Source: Chaenocephalus aceratus
Lineage: Eukaryota > Chordata > Actinopteri > Perciformes > Channichthyidae
DNA: 64,000 nucleotides
Direction of reading: 5' to 3'
Assembly (NCBI GenBank): GCA_023974075.1
Contig: CM043807.1
Location: forward strand, 10,221,676 to 10,285,675
Under the pieces are notes generated by a model. The model made no database searches and was not told where the DNA came from. It saw only the letters and a program-made list of their open reading frames with translations. Positions 24,301-36,362 of this stretch are shown here, piece by piece. The position numbers were made by a program, and so were the translations under genes. Each line of letters opens with the position of its first letter. Position 1 is the stretch's first letter.

Positions 24301-27300
24301 ATTTTGTCTTTCACCAAATCCACCTCTTTCTGTGCCTCTTCTCCTTGCCTCTCAGCTTCCTGCCTCCTGGCCTCGTGCGCCCTCACCTTGGTCGCGAGGT
24401 CCTTCCTCTCCTGCCGGGCGGCTTCCAGGACTCGCCTCACTCGCTCAGCCTCGTCGCTCACGTTTTCGTACGACTTGAGCAGTGTCTCGTACTCGTCCTT
24501 CATGCCTTGAACCTTCTCCTCCCATTCTCTGCAGGCTTTGGCGGCCTCTTCTCTGGCCAGCTCCACTTCCCTCTTGCAGGCGTCTTTCTCACTCACTATG
24601 CCCTCCATGGACAGCTTGAGGCTCTCGCAGGACGATCCTAAGCTTTGGTTTTCTACTAATGTCCGGTCAACTTCATCAATCAGTCTGACTCTTTCCGCTC
24701 TCAGCTTCTCCAGCTCATTTTCAGCGGACTCCATTTTGTGCTTCAGCTTTTTAATGAGCTTCTCAGTTTCAGCCAGCTGTTCCTTTTTGGTTTTGTTTTC
24801 TTTTAAGACCTCTTTGCGAGAAATCAGAGCAGCCTGAAGTTTCCTTTGGAGCTGCTGGACCTTTGCCTCGCTGTCTTTTTCTTCCTCTTGCTTCTGTGGA
24901 ACCTCGACCTCTAACCTCTGGGATTTTTCTTGCTCAGCATTCAGTTCTTCCTGTAAAGAAACTATGAGCTGATCCTTCTGAGACACGGTGTCCTGCATCG
25001 AGTGTATGAGAGACTTCTGCTCGCCAAGCTGCTGACCTAGCTCCATGATTTCAAGGTTCTTATTGTCGAGGAACTCCTTGAAGTCCTCCACCTCGGCCTG
25101 AAGAGTTGTGATGGAGGATGTAGAATCTTCAGATGTTGCTTTTGCTGCAATCTCCATCTCTGCTTTCAGGGTTTCAGCGTAAGCCTCAGCTCGGTGAAAC
25201 TTTTCTCTGAGGTCATTCACTTCCTCTGAGAGTGCATCAATCTGTCTTTCCTTTTCTCGTAGTGCCTGCAGCTCTTCGCCCAATTCCAATAATTCAGCCT
25301 CCTTCAGTGACAAACTGGTGTGGGTTTCCTGCAGCTGCTTCTCGAGCTCTGCGTTAGCCATCCGCACGCTCTGGATTTCTCCTCTGAGGGCTTGCAAAGA
25401 CTCATCCATCTGTTCAGAAAAGAGCGACTGCTCTGCAGGTTGCTGGACCGGATGACTGGCTTGTGGCTGTGATGAATCTGTCTCGGACGTGGCAAAATCC
25501 ACCCATTCCTCCTGGACCCAATCACTTGTTGCTTGCTTTTCCATGTGTTCAGCCAGTTGCTTGGCCTCTTTGGGCGGCTCAGTGCTCATGTGTTCTTCTA
25601 ATTCTCTCAATTTAGTCAGAAGCCCTTCCCTCTCCGCGCTCTGCTCCTCAGATCGTTGTACGAGCTCGCTGTATTCTTCTTTCTGCTGCTTCAGCTGTTC
25701 CCGGTGGTGCCTGTCTTTCTCTTTGGCTTTGCGGATGGTTTCCTTGCGAGATTCTTGAGCCTCCTGAACTTTCTTCTGAAGGGTTTCGCACTCTGCTTCA
25801 AGAGAGGCCACTTGGGACCGTAACGCAGTTACTGCAGGGGGACCGTCAGCCTGCTGAGAGTTTTCAGCTTCTTCAATTAGCTTTTTATTCACAGCAAGTG
25901 TTTCAGTGAGAACTCCATCCTGTTGAGTCATCTTCAGATCGAGGGCCTCAACCGCCTCTTCTTTGGTTCTCAAAGTTTGTTGGAGTTCGAGGAGTTTGGC
26001 CTCCATTTCCTGGATCTCCTGCCCTCTGGATAGTTCTGCCTCTGGGATGTCTGCAGGAGTTTCAACCTCTCGCTCTTTCAATGTCTTCACTTCTACATCG
26101 AAATCAGCAACCTTCTTCATGAGCTCTTTGCGTTGCACAAGTGCAGCCTGCAACTTCTTCTTGGTGGTCATCAGTTGGGTCTCCAGCACTCCTTTCTCCT
26201 TTCGCACACTAGCGAGTTCATCATCTACCCGAGCGCCTGAGTCTTCAGAACTCTCTTTGGGTTTCTCGTCTCTGACTTTCTCAAAGTCTACTATCTGCTC
26301 CTTCAGCGATTTGACTTCACCATTTCTCTGGAACTTCTCTTCTTCTGCTTGGAGGAGTTTTGCTGACATACTGTCATTGAGCTCCGTCGCTTCTTGCTCC
26401 TTTTGTCCGAGAAGGAGTTGCAGCTCGCTGATCTCCGTGTCCTTCTTTGATAGAGTGTCATTGTTGAGCTCTGATGTCTGAGAGTATTCCAACATGCTGT
26501 TTTCCATCTCTTGGAGTCTCCTTTCGAGCTCAGAGGAGAGGAGCTCCCTTTCCTCCAGCTGAGCACTGAGCATCCTGACATGCCCCTCCTGCTCTGAGAA
26601 AGCTTGTTGAGCTGTTTCCAGATCTGCCTGCAGGGCCTGGATCCTCTCTTCCTTAGTTTTACTTCCACTGCTCAAAATGTCTATCTGTTCTTCTAGAAGC
26701 TGCATTTCAACACCGTATTTCTCCGCCCCAGAGCTGCTGTTCTGAGAGAGCTTTTCCATCTCCTCTCTGGTGGATTGAAGTTCCTCTTCAAAACTATTGG
26801 ACTGGGATTCTGCTTCTTCTTTGGCAGCAGTGAGATACTGTGTCTCTTCTTCCAAGCTCTTGATGTTCTCCTGTGACTCTGCAGCTGCCTCTCTGAGCCC
26901 CTGAAGCTCAGCCAGAATCTCACCGTACCTCTTCTGAAGCTCCTCAGCTAAAGCCTGAGCAAAGACCTGACCAGAGGATATGCTGCCCTCTGTGGTGGAA
27001 GAACTCTGCTGAGTCACGTGAACTTGAACCGTCTCTCTGATAATGACAGAGGAGGACTCGACTTGAACTGTGGAGGTTTCCTGCTCCATACTCGTCGCCT
27101 CCCAGGACTGCAGCTGGCTAAAGTCCTGCAGGTTGGACGGCCACTCTTGGCCTCCATCTTGATTCAAAGCTTCCAGGAGGGTCCAGCTGCTGTGGGCCAC
27201 CTCTGAATCACTACTGGCCACCATCTCATCTGAGGAGGCTCCTTTGGATTCTTCCGGGGACTCGGACTGGTCTCCGATGAGCTCTGGGCTGCTCTCAGTA

Positions 27301-30300
27301 CCAGCAGACATGGAGAAGACTGACGTGTCTTCGGCAACTAAGGTGGTTTCGTCGTCACGTGAATCCTCCATGAAGCCAGAAAGAGCTGCAGAACTGTCAT
27401 GGGGGGGCGTATCGGCATCCTGACCCTGATCTGGGGTCTGTTCGTAGTTTTCAGACGATGCAACCCCACTGGCGCTCTGCTCAGTGGCCTGTCTGAGGGA
27501 CTCTCGCAAGGCCAGCAGCTCATGGTCTCTTTCTAAAAGCTGCTGCTCTAGTTCCAGTATGTGCTCTGTGAAAGACAATAACAGGAGATGGTATTTAAAA
27601 TGCCTGTTACTTCTTGAATTCTCAAAATGTAATTGAATGGCACACTGATTTTGTTATTTTATATAACTGCCGTCACAAAATAAAGAACTCAAAATCTACA
27701 GCAGTAGTAGTAGCAAATCACTATAGTTGTAAAATAAAGGTAGTGGAGTAGAAGTATAATGTAGCAAAAAATCACTGGCTGACAAGGTATAGCTCAAATC
27801 TTTCTTTTTTAAAGTGGCTTTTCACCAAGAGCTCTTGATTTGTTTGACTGTGTATGCTTCCATTTAATGTATGAGTTTTATCTTGGAAAGACAAATCCAA
27901 TTTGTGTACCATGTTGAGCTTCAGTTGAATCCTGGCCCGATGGTTCAGTCACATCATCTCTTTCAGGTGTCTGAAACAAAAACATTTGAAATTGCAGAAT
28001 TACATTTTTGTTGACCTTATTATTAAAACATATACTAAAGAAACCCTTTAAAAAGCTTGACATGGCTTCTATCATTGTCCTTAAATCTATGTCAGCACTA
28101 TATGGCCTTAAGTGAAGACGGGATAAGTCAGTAAGGTATAACAGTTGATCAGTGCAGAGGGGATAAGGGACATTTCATTTCAGAGGATAAGAGCAGTCAA
28201 CTTGCCCTTTACTCGCAAAATAAAAGCTGACTGGGCAAACGGTATATCAATGAAAGTATAATGACACGGCTGTCTGACATTGTAGATATTAAGAACTGCT
28301 TTAGCTTTTTACACCTCAGCCTATACCAAGCTTTTAGTCCCACAATAACATTTATTTGAAGTTAAAGCATGTGCAGAACATCACAGAGCTTATTTACAAG
28401 TTGACATTCTTCAGCCTAGCATTAGCATGATGTTTATAAATCATAGCTGGTGTGAATGCATGCAAAATGCTCTGTTTGGAATGTGACAAAACCGGATAGA
28501 CCACATTTTTAGGTGGCCAGGCTCGCATTGTGATCGGTCCTCAGATATGCGTGACTGTGATCCGTGCAGCATGACCACAATTAAAGAAGAAAACCTGCCC
28601 AGCGAGTAGGGCTGCTCAATTAATCGTATTTTAATCGCAATTACGATTTTGGCTTGCAACGATTATGAAAACAACATAATTTAAATAAAATGATTATTAT
28701 AAAATTGTTTTAATTTTTTATTATTATTGGTTTTTCAGTTGAATTATACTTAAAGTTCAGAGTAATCAACTGTTAAAAACATACCGTTTAAATATTTGTT
28801 TTCAATAAATGGATGTTTTCAAAGTAAATCGTTTTTAATAATCGTGATATCAATTATTGACCCAAATAATCGAGATTATGATTTTTGCCATGATTTTTCA
28901 GCCCTACCAGCGAGTTGACAGGTCACGCAACTCTTCCTATCGGCCGAATGTCTTTGACAGAAACGACAGAGAGAATCTAGTCTTCCCTGACAAATCATGA
29001 TTTAAAGATAAAATCTGACTTAACTACTAATATGTACCTATAAATGTTCTCACTTTGTACAGAAATCACGTGCACACACAAAGTTACCATTAGATTGAAG
29101 AAACATGTCCAACTGTAAGTTAGTAAAAAAGAATGCAAACCAAAACTTTCCATTTCAGTATGGACAGTCTTATAAACTCCATCGCAATGTAGGACTGAGA
29201 GTTGTTATAATTCAATAGTGTAATTTTAGCGATTAAATACAAGGTATAAATGCAAAAGCCTAATGCATCCGGATACAGATCATATGTAAATATCAGAAGT
29301 TACATTGTCTTAGCACTCACTGCGATAAGGTTATGCTCCAGCTGTTGTACCCTGGCAGCGGTTTCCTCATGTTCTGTGGTATGTCTGTCAAGTTGATCTG
29401 AAAATTGAAGATTCATGTTATAGCATCTTAATAAAAAGGCTCGACACAAACACACATAACTTCATAAACAAACACAAACACATGATGTTACCATGAAGGG
29501 TTTCCATGGTGTGGGTGAGATGTGCACAGCGTTCCTCGCTCTTACTGCGTTCCTCTCTCAGCCTGGTTAGTTGTGTCTCAATAGTCTGCACAGTGTCCAG
29601 GAACAGGGAGAGGTCAGAAGGGACGGGGACTTCCACTGCTGCTTGCTCATCCTCGACAGCCAAAAAGCGAAGATGTTTCCAAATCTCAGCCAAGACCTCC
29701 CCCTTCTTCTGGGCATCTTCGTGTTCCTCCTTCAGTGAGGCCAGCTCCTGCTCCAGCTTATCTACTTCTGATTGCCCCCTCTCTGAAGCGTCCTCGCTGG
29801 AATGAACAACAGCCTCTCTCAGGGATATAAGCTCGCTTTCAAGCCGCAGTATTTCCACCCTGTCGCTCTCTGAAGCATCCTGGCTGGCTTGTACGGCTGC
29901 GAATTCAGCCTCTTTCATCAGAGACAGCTCTCTCTCCAATCTGGCGAATTCCATCCTCTCCCTCTCCAGAGCTTCCACATTCCCATGCTCTGCCTCTCTC
30001 AAAGCGGCCAGCTCACCACCTTGCCTCACCAGCTCCGCCCTGTCCCTTTCCAAGTCCTCCAGGCTGGATCTGAGGGCTGCCACTTCTGCATCGGCACTGC
30101 TGGCCTGTCCGCTCCACTGCTGCCTCTCCTCCTCCCGCTGCTTGGCGGCCTGGGCCAGCTCCTGCTCCATCTGCCGGAACTGAGCGGTCAGGATCTGTGC
30201 AGAAATTAGACCAGAGAGAAGCAGGACTTGAGTGGGTGTGTTTTGTGTGCCTACACCAAACAATGCATAATAATGTTGTGCCATCAAGATGAGGGTATGT

Positions 30301-32941
30301 CTGTTTGAACAGTTTTCTTTTCATCTCGCAGGAGCAAGAATGATTGCAACATCTGCATGTGCTTCCAGTGTGCAGAACAGTCCACATGCACTAAATCCAA
30401 ACCGTACCTGTTTCTGTTGATCAGCGCTGCTTACTTCCTGCTGCAGCATTTCCAGCACTTGGGATCGAGAGTTGAAGGCCTCCTCGAGCTCCTCACAGCG
30501 CCTCTGTGCTGCATTCAGGGCCTGGGAGAGCAGAACAACATAGTGACCAAATGACTGTATTAATGGTGAATGAATCTGTGATGTGTGGACATCATTTGCT
30601 ATTTTACAAGCTAAAAAAACATTGCTTGTTGTGTTAACCCCCTTAAGATGATCAGAAGCAAATTCCAGTGATTTGCCAGTTATCCGTTTCCTTCAGAGTA
30701 AAGTGTTTAGCTCGTGTTCATCGGCTATGTTAGGACTAGAAGGTCTATGTATGTTTTTATGTTAAAAAAAAAAACGGACTTAACTAAATTGACATTTCAT
30801 TAACCTATGTTTATTTGCGGTAATAACAAGCAGACTAATTGATAATCACCATATTAGTAAGTTGTAGCTATACAAATCAACAAAAAGAGAATAGAAAAAG
30901 AAGGAAAACCAAACAAATTCTTGGAGTAGGGGTTAAATGGGTTGATAAATATATAATCCTCACTTTGAATGTAAGTTATTTAAAGCACTCTTGGATGTTG
31001 TACCTGCTGAAGCTGGCCGTCACTCTGAGACTGTGCTGTGACCCCCAGCAGCTCTTCTTCATGTTTCTGGATCTGTTCCTGGAAACGCACGTCCTTCTCA
31101 TAAACCACAGCCTGCAGTTTGTGCAACTGAAAACAAAAGCACAAGAATTCATTTAGAAAGCAGAATCATGAATGGACTCTGTAATTGTTTTACACGATAT
31201 GTCTATATGTTGCTATAAACAGTTATGTCACCTGTTCAGCATGGGCACATTCCTTGTCCTGAAGGCTTTGCCCTGTGGTCCGGAGTCGCTCCTGCAGCTC
31301 TCTGCTGTTCGCCTCCTCCTCCCTCAGCCTGAGCCTCAGTTCTTGGAGCTCCTCCTCGACTGCAGGACCGGCTCCAGTGAAAGAGCTGTCTGGACTCTGC
31401 TGTAGACAAAGCAGATGTTGGAATCAGATAAAAGCATTGAGCCTTATTGTTGGTTTTTAGTGAACAAGGGGCATATCTCAGTCTATATAGGAAATGAACT
31501 ATAGGAACTATACAGGATACTGGAGGATGTTTTGCTACCATCATACAACCATGACCATTTGAAGTGTTCATACACACATTTAAAGAAGAAATTACAGGAC
31601 TTTAAAGCACTCTCCATGTACTTTTTTCAATTTTCAAGGATTACACTCGACATGGTAGGCACTAGGGCTGCACGATATATCGTGTCGTGACGATAATCGC
31701 GATATGTGCATGCGCAATATTCACATCGCGTGGACGTGCGATTTAAAAAAATAATTTTATTTAATTTTTTTTTTATTTAGGACTTGCGATATTAAGTAGG
31801 CAAATTTACTCAAACACGTCATGTTACAATTATTTTGCTGCTTGCTACAAAAGGAAAACTTGCAAGGCTCTCATGTCAGGGGTACTTGAGTGAGTGACAT
31901 GCAGGCTCTGCATGCACCAATCACAATCAAATCTCCAAAGCAAACGGACCCCGTGATTAAAGGTAAAAACACTGAATAAAGTAGTTTCATGTGTTTCTCC
32001 AGGGCAGTTTGGCGCTGCTAACCGAGCTAGCTCAGCTTGTTGCTCTGATAACTTAAGATCCAGACGTCGGTGACTAAAATCCTTCATCCGGTTAAATATG
32101 GTTAAAGAAATACCAATTGTATAGCATGAAAGTTCAAGAAAGGATGGTTTACGGGAAAAAAACGGTCTTTTCTTCAATTCCTGTATGTTTTCACATCGCA
32201 ATATATATATATCGCAGGGGGAGAAAAAAAATCGCAATGTCAGTTTTTTCCAATATCGTGCAGCCCTACTAGGCACCCTGTATTAAGCCTTATTCAAACT
32301 TACTGGTGCCCCTCCTTGTCCTTTCAGCTCAGTGATCTGTTTGCTGAGTGAAGCCATCTTGGCTTTGGCCTGCAGTTTGAGTTTGGTGAAGCGGGCCTCA
32401 GCTTCGTCTTTCCCATTCTGTGGATATAAAGCAAAAAAACATAAGCGCTAATTGATAAAAGACATTGGCATAAAGAATACGATTAAGAGACTTTTGGACT
32501 CTTGATAGCAGACTCACACACACAGGTTATTTACCTTGAGCTTTGCATCTTTGTCAAACAGCTCAGTGTCTTTTTCTCGGATGAGCTCCTTCAGCTGGAC
32601 CACCAGTTGTTCCAGATGAGCCAGCCTCTCCAAGGCCTCCTCAGGGGCCTCCGACTCCCCTGGAGCCTGGCCCTCACCGGCGGGGAGCTGAGGCACCAGC
32701 ATGCCCTGCTCAAGGAAAGAGAGAAGGTCCGTTTATTTGTTATGGTTAACTTTGTAAAACGAACCTGTAAAAACAGCTGAAATTGGACCAGATATCTTTA
32801 GCTGAAAAGTAGAAGACACACTGAGCAAAACTCTTCATAATGATTTTTCATATTGTACTGTTGCTTTCTCACCTGTGGGTCTCCATCTTGGCCCTCCTCT
32901 CCAGAGAGCTCCTGGAGGACTGTGGCCAGACGGCTGAACAT
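18371..32941 (-). CDS. golgb1: golgb1, giantin, Golgi coiled-coil tethering protein (complete, 19 coding exons)
   Basis: Giantin is a very long, C-terminally anchored coiled-coil protein of the Golgi rims that helps tether vesicles and organise cisternae. Coding exons (-): 32873-32941, 32535-32705, 32304-32417, 31232-31399, 31004-31126, 30408-30521, 29492-30194, 29321-29397, 27910-27970, 22534-27565, 22038-22449, 21735-21968, 20394-21194, 20060-20253, 19590-19749, 19239-19339, 19077-19148, 18608-18689, 18371-18508. They total 8826 nt, 2941 residues (human 3259), and every junction is in phase. Signatures: start MFSRLATVLQELSGE, the RKLQAALISRKEVLKENK block, SSCESLKLSMEG, EERLMNQLAQLNGSI, several SLQDDRDRV motifs, and a C-terminal membrane anchor (RTPLLLSLYLLTVHILLLLCLGGLL). 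Almost all of the rest is heptad coiled coil. One 5032-nt exon holds over half the protein, as in mammals. An in-frame TTC/GAA run encodes 13 Glu. hcls1 is the next gene, as on human chromosome 3. Confidence 0.95.
23988..24026 (-). repeat. (TTC/GAA)12 coding microsatellite in golgb1
   Basis: Twelve TTC triplets plus one CTC on the plus strand read as twelve GAA and one GAG in golgb1, a 13-residue Glu run inside a linker between coiled-coil segments. Confidence 0.95.
28607..28906. mobile_element. non-autonomous hAT element in golgb1 intron
   Basis: A 300-bp element with termini TAGGGCTGCTCAAT and TTTTTCAGCCCTA, flanked by a perfect 8-bp duplication CCAGCGAG (28599-28606 and 28907-28914). The interior is A/T-rich with many ATCG motifs and no coding capacity. 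Confidence 0.92.
31663..32268. mobile_element. non-autonomous hAT element in golgb1 intron (TAGGGCTGCACGAT family)
   Basis: A 606-bp element with inverted ends TAGGGCTGCACGATAT and ATATCGTGCAGCCCTA. The flanks GTAGGCAC (31655-31662) and CTAGGCAC (32269-32276) match at 7 of 8 positions. It is related at its ends to the element at 28607-28906. No transposase. Confidence 0.9.
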
Positions 32942-33840
32942 AAAGATGCCACTGTGAGTGGGAACAATATAACATCAGTAATGATGGTCAAATGTTTCCT
33001 TATCTGCTTCTAAAACATTCATTCCTGTTTACATTTAGTCAATAAGTGTATTAAAGAATTCCATGTTCATGGCTCCTTCTTTAACTGTGCAGGAATTTAG
33101 TGTTGTTACAATTGTGTAAAATATTAACAACTTAGAATGAACATGAATATTACATTATTTTCTATATTTTGTTATTTTCAGAAAAAGGCATTTTGCAGAA
33201 CCATGCTTACAGAAATAACTATTCAACTTATTCTGTGCTAACATTTTCCCATATTTTGTAATTATTTGCCTTTCCCCCTCACGCAAATATGTGCAAAGCA
33301 ACACATTGGCAGAGATCCCCGACCTATCTTCTCCGAGTTAGATCGAACAGAGTCGACTTCCTCCGAACCAGCCTGACTTTCCACTGCGGCTGCGTCACTC
33401 TTTTTGTGAACATCAACGATGATAGCTAGCTAACGCGAAAATGGACGGCAAACTTTGCAAGAGGCTGGACAACGGTGTCTTTAAAAATTAGAAGACACAT
33501 ATTAAGATTAAGAAACAGCAGTGTGAAGGGGACACTGTGCCAAGACACCCGGTGTTTACTCTGGCTGTAGTTTGCACAATTACAGTAAGTAAGCTAATGC
33601 TACTTAATGCTATCTAACGCTGGTAAATAAGGACAGCTTCTTAAAAAATGCACAGCTGAGTTTTTCTCCTTGACGGATGACAGCTCTACTTTGCAACCCA
33701 GTGACAGGTGGAGCTTCTTTTTTTTTTAAAAGAAGGACATTTTGACTCACCTGTTCGAGTGCTTTCCAGGTGAATGTATCTGCTTTTTATGTGATATATT
33801 TCCTCGGATGGATGTCAGAGCATAGCCACATCACCAAACA
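32942..33840 (-). other. golgb1 5' UTR exons and intron
   Basis: The coding exon extends to 32951, after an acceptor ending CACAG. A noncoding leader exon ends at 33751 with the strong donor CAG|GTGAGT and probably starts near 33840, giving an intron of about 0.8 kb. Confidence 0.65.
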
Positions 33841-33869
33841 TTCCCGGAAACAACATTTCCTGTGTTCTG

Positions 33870-33899
33870 ATTGGACAGCCGGGATCTGCGTGTATAAGG
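33870..33899. promoter_or_regulatory. inverted CCAAT and TATA-like box between golgb1 and the microprotein gene
   Basis: ATTGG at 33870-33874 is a CCAAT box on the minus strand, and GTATAAGG around 33892-33899 resembles a TATA box for a plus-strand transcript starting near 33925. Together they suggest a divergent promoter. Confidence 0.45.
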
Positions 33900-33995
33900 G
33901 ACTGTCTGCAAATTCACAGGCGTGTACTTTCTAGGGACTATCTGCATTTAATATATATATTTTTTAAAACATTAAATTAGCCTCCAAACAGTATA

Positions 33996-34262
33996 ATGAT
34001 GGCAGGACATGAACAAAGTTTGATCATGATCATCAACCATGGCAAGCAGCTTGGGAGGAGTCTGCTGCTGCTGTTTCACTACACCACAGTGTTTGTGGCC
34101 TTTGTGGGGCGCACAGTGCAGTGGATGGTGGACGCAGTGAAGTGGACCAGCCTGTTTGCACGCTACACGGTGTCAGTGTTTGACTCCATCTACAAATATC
34201 TGCACTGGGGAAAGAGGATAAGTGTCGCTGGTGGAGGTGCCAGAGATATGCCCGAGCTCTGA
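33996..34262 (+). CDS. unrecognised 88-residue microprotein with one membrane segment
   Basis: I do not recognise this protein. The single-exon frame of 88 codons starts MMAGHEQSLIMIINHGKQLG. It has a hydrophobic segment at about residues 22-38 (SLLLLFHYTTVFVAFVG) followed by an aromatic, amphipathic stretch (VQWMVDAVKWTSLFARYTVS), and ends in a short polar tail ARDMPEL. The layout around it looks like a gene: a TATA-like box about 100 bases upstream, tandem ATGs, a long A/T-rich 3' region and the poly(A) signal AATAAA at 35447-35452, giving a 1.5-kb unspliced transcript. It is divergent from golgb1 and 2.1 kb upstream of guca1a on the same strand. Mammalian GUCA1A has a small neighbouring gene (GUCA1ANB), but I cannot confirm homology. 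An overlapping reverse frame (34033-34278) is also open, so chance cannot be fully excluded. Confidence 0.55.
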   Translation: MMAGHEQSLIMIINHGKQLGRSLLLLFHYTTVFVAFVGRTVQWMVDAVKWTSLFARYTVSVFDSIYKYLHWGKRISVAGGGARDMPEL

Positions 34263-35446
34263 CATGGATCATCAACATTGACTAAACTTATTTTAACTGT
34301 GTTGTCTACACCTAAGGCCAAATTGAGACAACCACAACAACCGCACCGTGAACCTGAAGGGGATTTGGAAACTGAATATTAAGGACAATGAGGCCTTACT
34401 GAAAACATATAACTGTTTACTTTTTTAAGCTTTTAAATATAGCTATTTGTTATGTGGTTACATAATATAATATGTGTATTCCATCATTCGAATTTGTCTT
34501 AAAGCTCTTCCAAAATGTTGGAAAATATTGCTCTATTTGTGAGGTAAAAGTGTGCTGCGTTCGTCACTCATATCTGCTGTTAATGCAAATGAGTTACAGG
34601 GAAATGCAAACTAGAGTACAATGTGTTACCTCTTCCGAATCTCATTATTGCACTACAGCAGGTGTAGGATTTTTGATTGAAAGCTACCAGCCAAATGTTC
34701 ATTTTCTTAAATCGGTGCCTGTCTGAAGCATATTTAATTTTGCTGCAAAATATATTGTTTTTGTCCAGCAGGCCAATTCTTATGTGGTATTAGTAATGAA
34801 AATCCTTGAATGAACAATGAGCTTCCTGTGGAGATTATGCTTCCTGTGGTTTTCCTGTCATAATCTGAAACTATTATCCTATTTTGCAAGTGTTATGGCC
34901 AGTTACGCTGCTCCTGAATGTATTCCAGAGGCAACTACTATGAATTAAACCATTCTTTAAATGTCGATGTCAATGTAAAATTGGAAGTGAAATGTTGCTT
35001 TAAAAGGACCCACAGCTGCATTTACTAATGACGTTTTTATTTTTTGTTTTGTATTAGTGCATATATTTTAATATCAATAGCACTAACATTGATAGCTCAT
35101 TTAGCTTCCAGTTTATGCACTAACAATGTATATATCTGTGTTATTTGTCTGTTTGAATGACTAATGAAGTTTTAAGAAGGCATTGTTGGAAACACTAACT
35201 GCACTTATCTGCTAAATACCACTAACACAATACTGCTTAGGAAGAAATGTATATTTAGGAAGTGAGACTTCATTTCATACAGAAGCACTAAGACATGATG
35301 GATTTATTATTTTACTTGTTTTTGGTATTGTCACTGAGATCAAAAAGCTTTTTGCATTGTTTTTAAAGTAATGACACTAACTGTTATGTTTAATAAGTCA
35401 CTGCAACAATCAGCCATGCCTTCATGGTTTTAAACTGTGGTATCCC

Positions 35447-35452
35447 AATAAA
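35447..35452 (+). terminator. poly(A) signal AATAAA for the 33996 microprotein transcript
   Basis: AATAAA in the context CCCAATAAAATTCTC, 1.2 kb after the stop codon. It is followed directly by a LINE-like tail (about 35465-35535). Confidence 0.5.
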
Positions 35453-35464
35453 ATTCTCTATCGA

Positions 35465-35535
35465 ATATATAGTAATGTTTTTATTTACAGCACCTTTAAA
35501 AACAAAGTTACAAAGTGCTTCACATGGTTAAACAA
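35465..35535 (-). mobile_element. L2-like LINE 3' tail
   Basis: TTTTTATTTACAGCACC ... CAAAGTGCTTCACA resembles the conserved 3' end of fish L2-type elements, similar to the tail seen at 52871. It is only a short remnant. Confidence 0.45.
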
Positions 35536-36159
35536 AAACTAACATAAGATACATGAACTATGCAAGGGTAATTATCACATTTCAAAGTTATTTGGTAAAG
35601 TGAGATGGTATGATTATAATAGGAAGTCGCATGTTAACATTGTAGGCATAACACTGAATAATTTTCACTGTGACTAAGTAATAATACTCAGGTTTTTCAG
35701 TTTAAATATAGAAAAATAGAAATGTTGGTATGATGTGGTCGGACAGTGTTATAGACGTAGTGTTTTAGCCAAAAAATAGGCTAAAACGGAAAAAATAAAT
35801 ACTGGGGAAAAAAGCATCAAGGTGCAAGATATGTTTTGAGACATGATTTTGATTTGATTTGATTCTGCAAATCTCAGAAATAGAGCAGCAACTAAAGATC
35901 ATTTTTTGTGAATTCTCAATCTGCTGAGTAGTGTGTTTTTTAATGTGCATAGTGTAAAACAAGAACACAACACCTGCTGGAGTCCTCAGTTCAGATGCAT
36001 TATGTGATGGATGTCCCTCGTCTCCACGTGACGGATGAAAGCTGCATCTTGTGTTTCAGCAGTTCTCGTGGTAAATATGGATGGAGAAGTCCACCTGGCC
36101 TTTCAATGGGCCGATTATGCTGATCATCTGCCTCTGTCCGGCTTACAGACAGTGATTAG

Positions 36160-36186
36160 ATATTTATATATACAGTCTATGGATTA
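36160..36186 (+). promoter_or_regulatory. candidate CRX/OTX site and TATA-like stretch upstream of guca1a
   Basis: GGATTA at 36181-36186 (TAATCC on the other strand) is the core CRX/OTX site used by photoreceptor genes. An A/T-rich TATTTATATATA lies just before it. Both are about 180-200 bases upstream of the guca1a start codon. The match is short, so this is suggestive only. Confidence 0.4.
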
Positions 36187-36362
36187 GACCCAAGGAGGAC
36201 GTCCCCAGCTACAAAAGGCCCCCCCATCAGCTGCTGCTCTCCCCCTTAGCCCTGTTGTTGTGTGACTGTGGCGAGGGATAACATCCCCTTCACAGTAGAC
36301 CAGCAGCTGCAGAAAAAAGGTTCAAGGTATCTTCTCCCTACACACCCAGGTGTCAAAGAGGA

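Noticed and set aside
34033..34278. An 81-codon minus-strand frame opposite the microprotein
   Set aside because: No hydrophobic or family features and no poly(A) or promoter support on that strand; the plus-strand frame has both.
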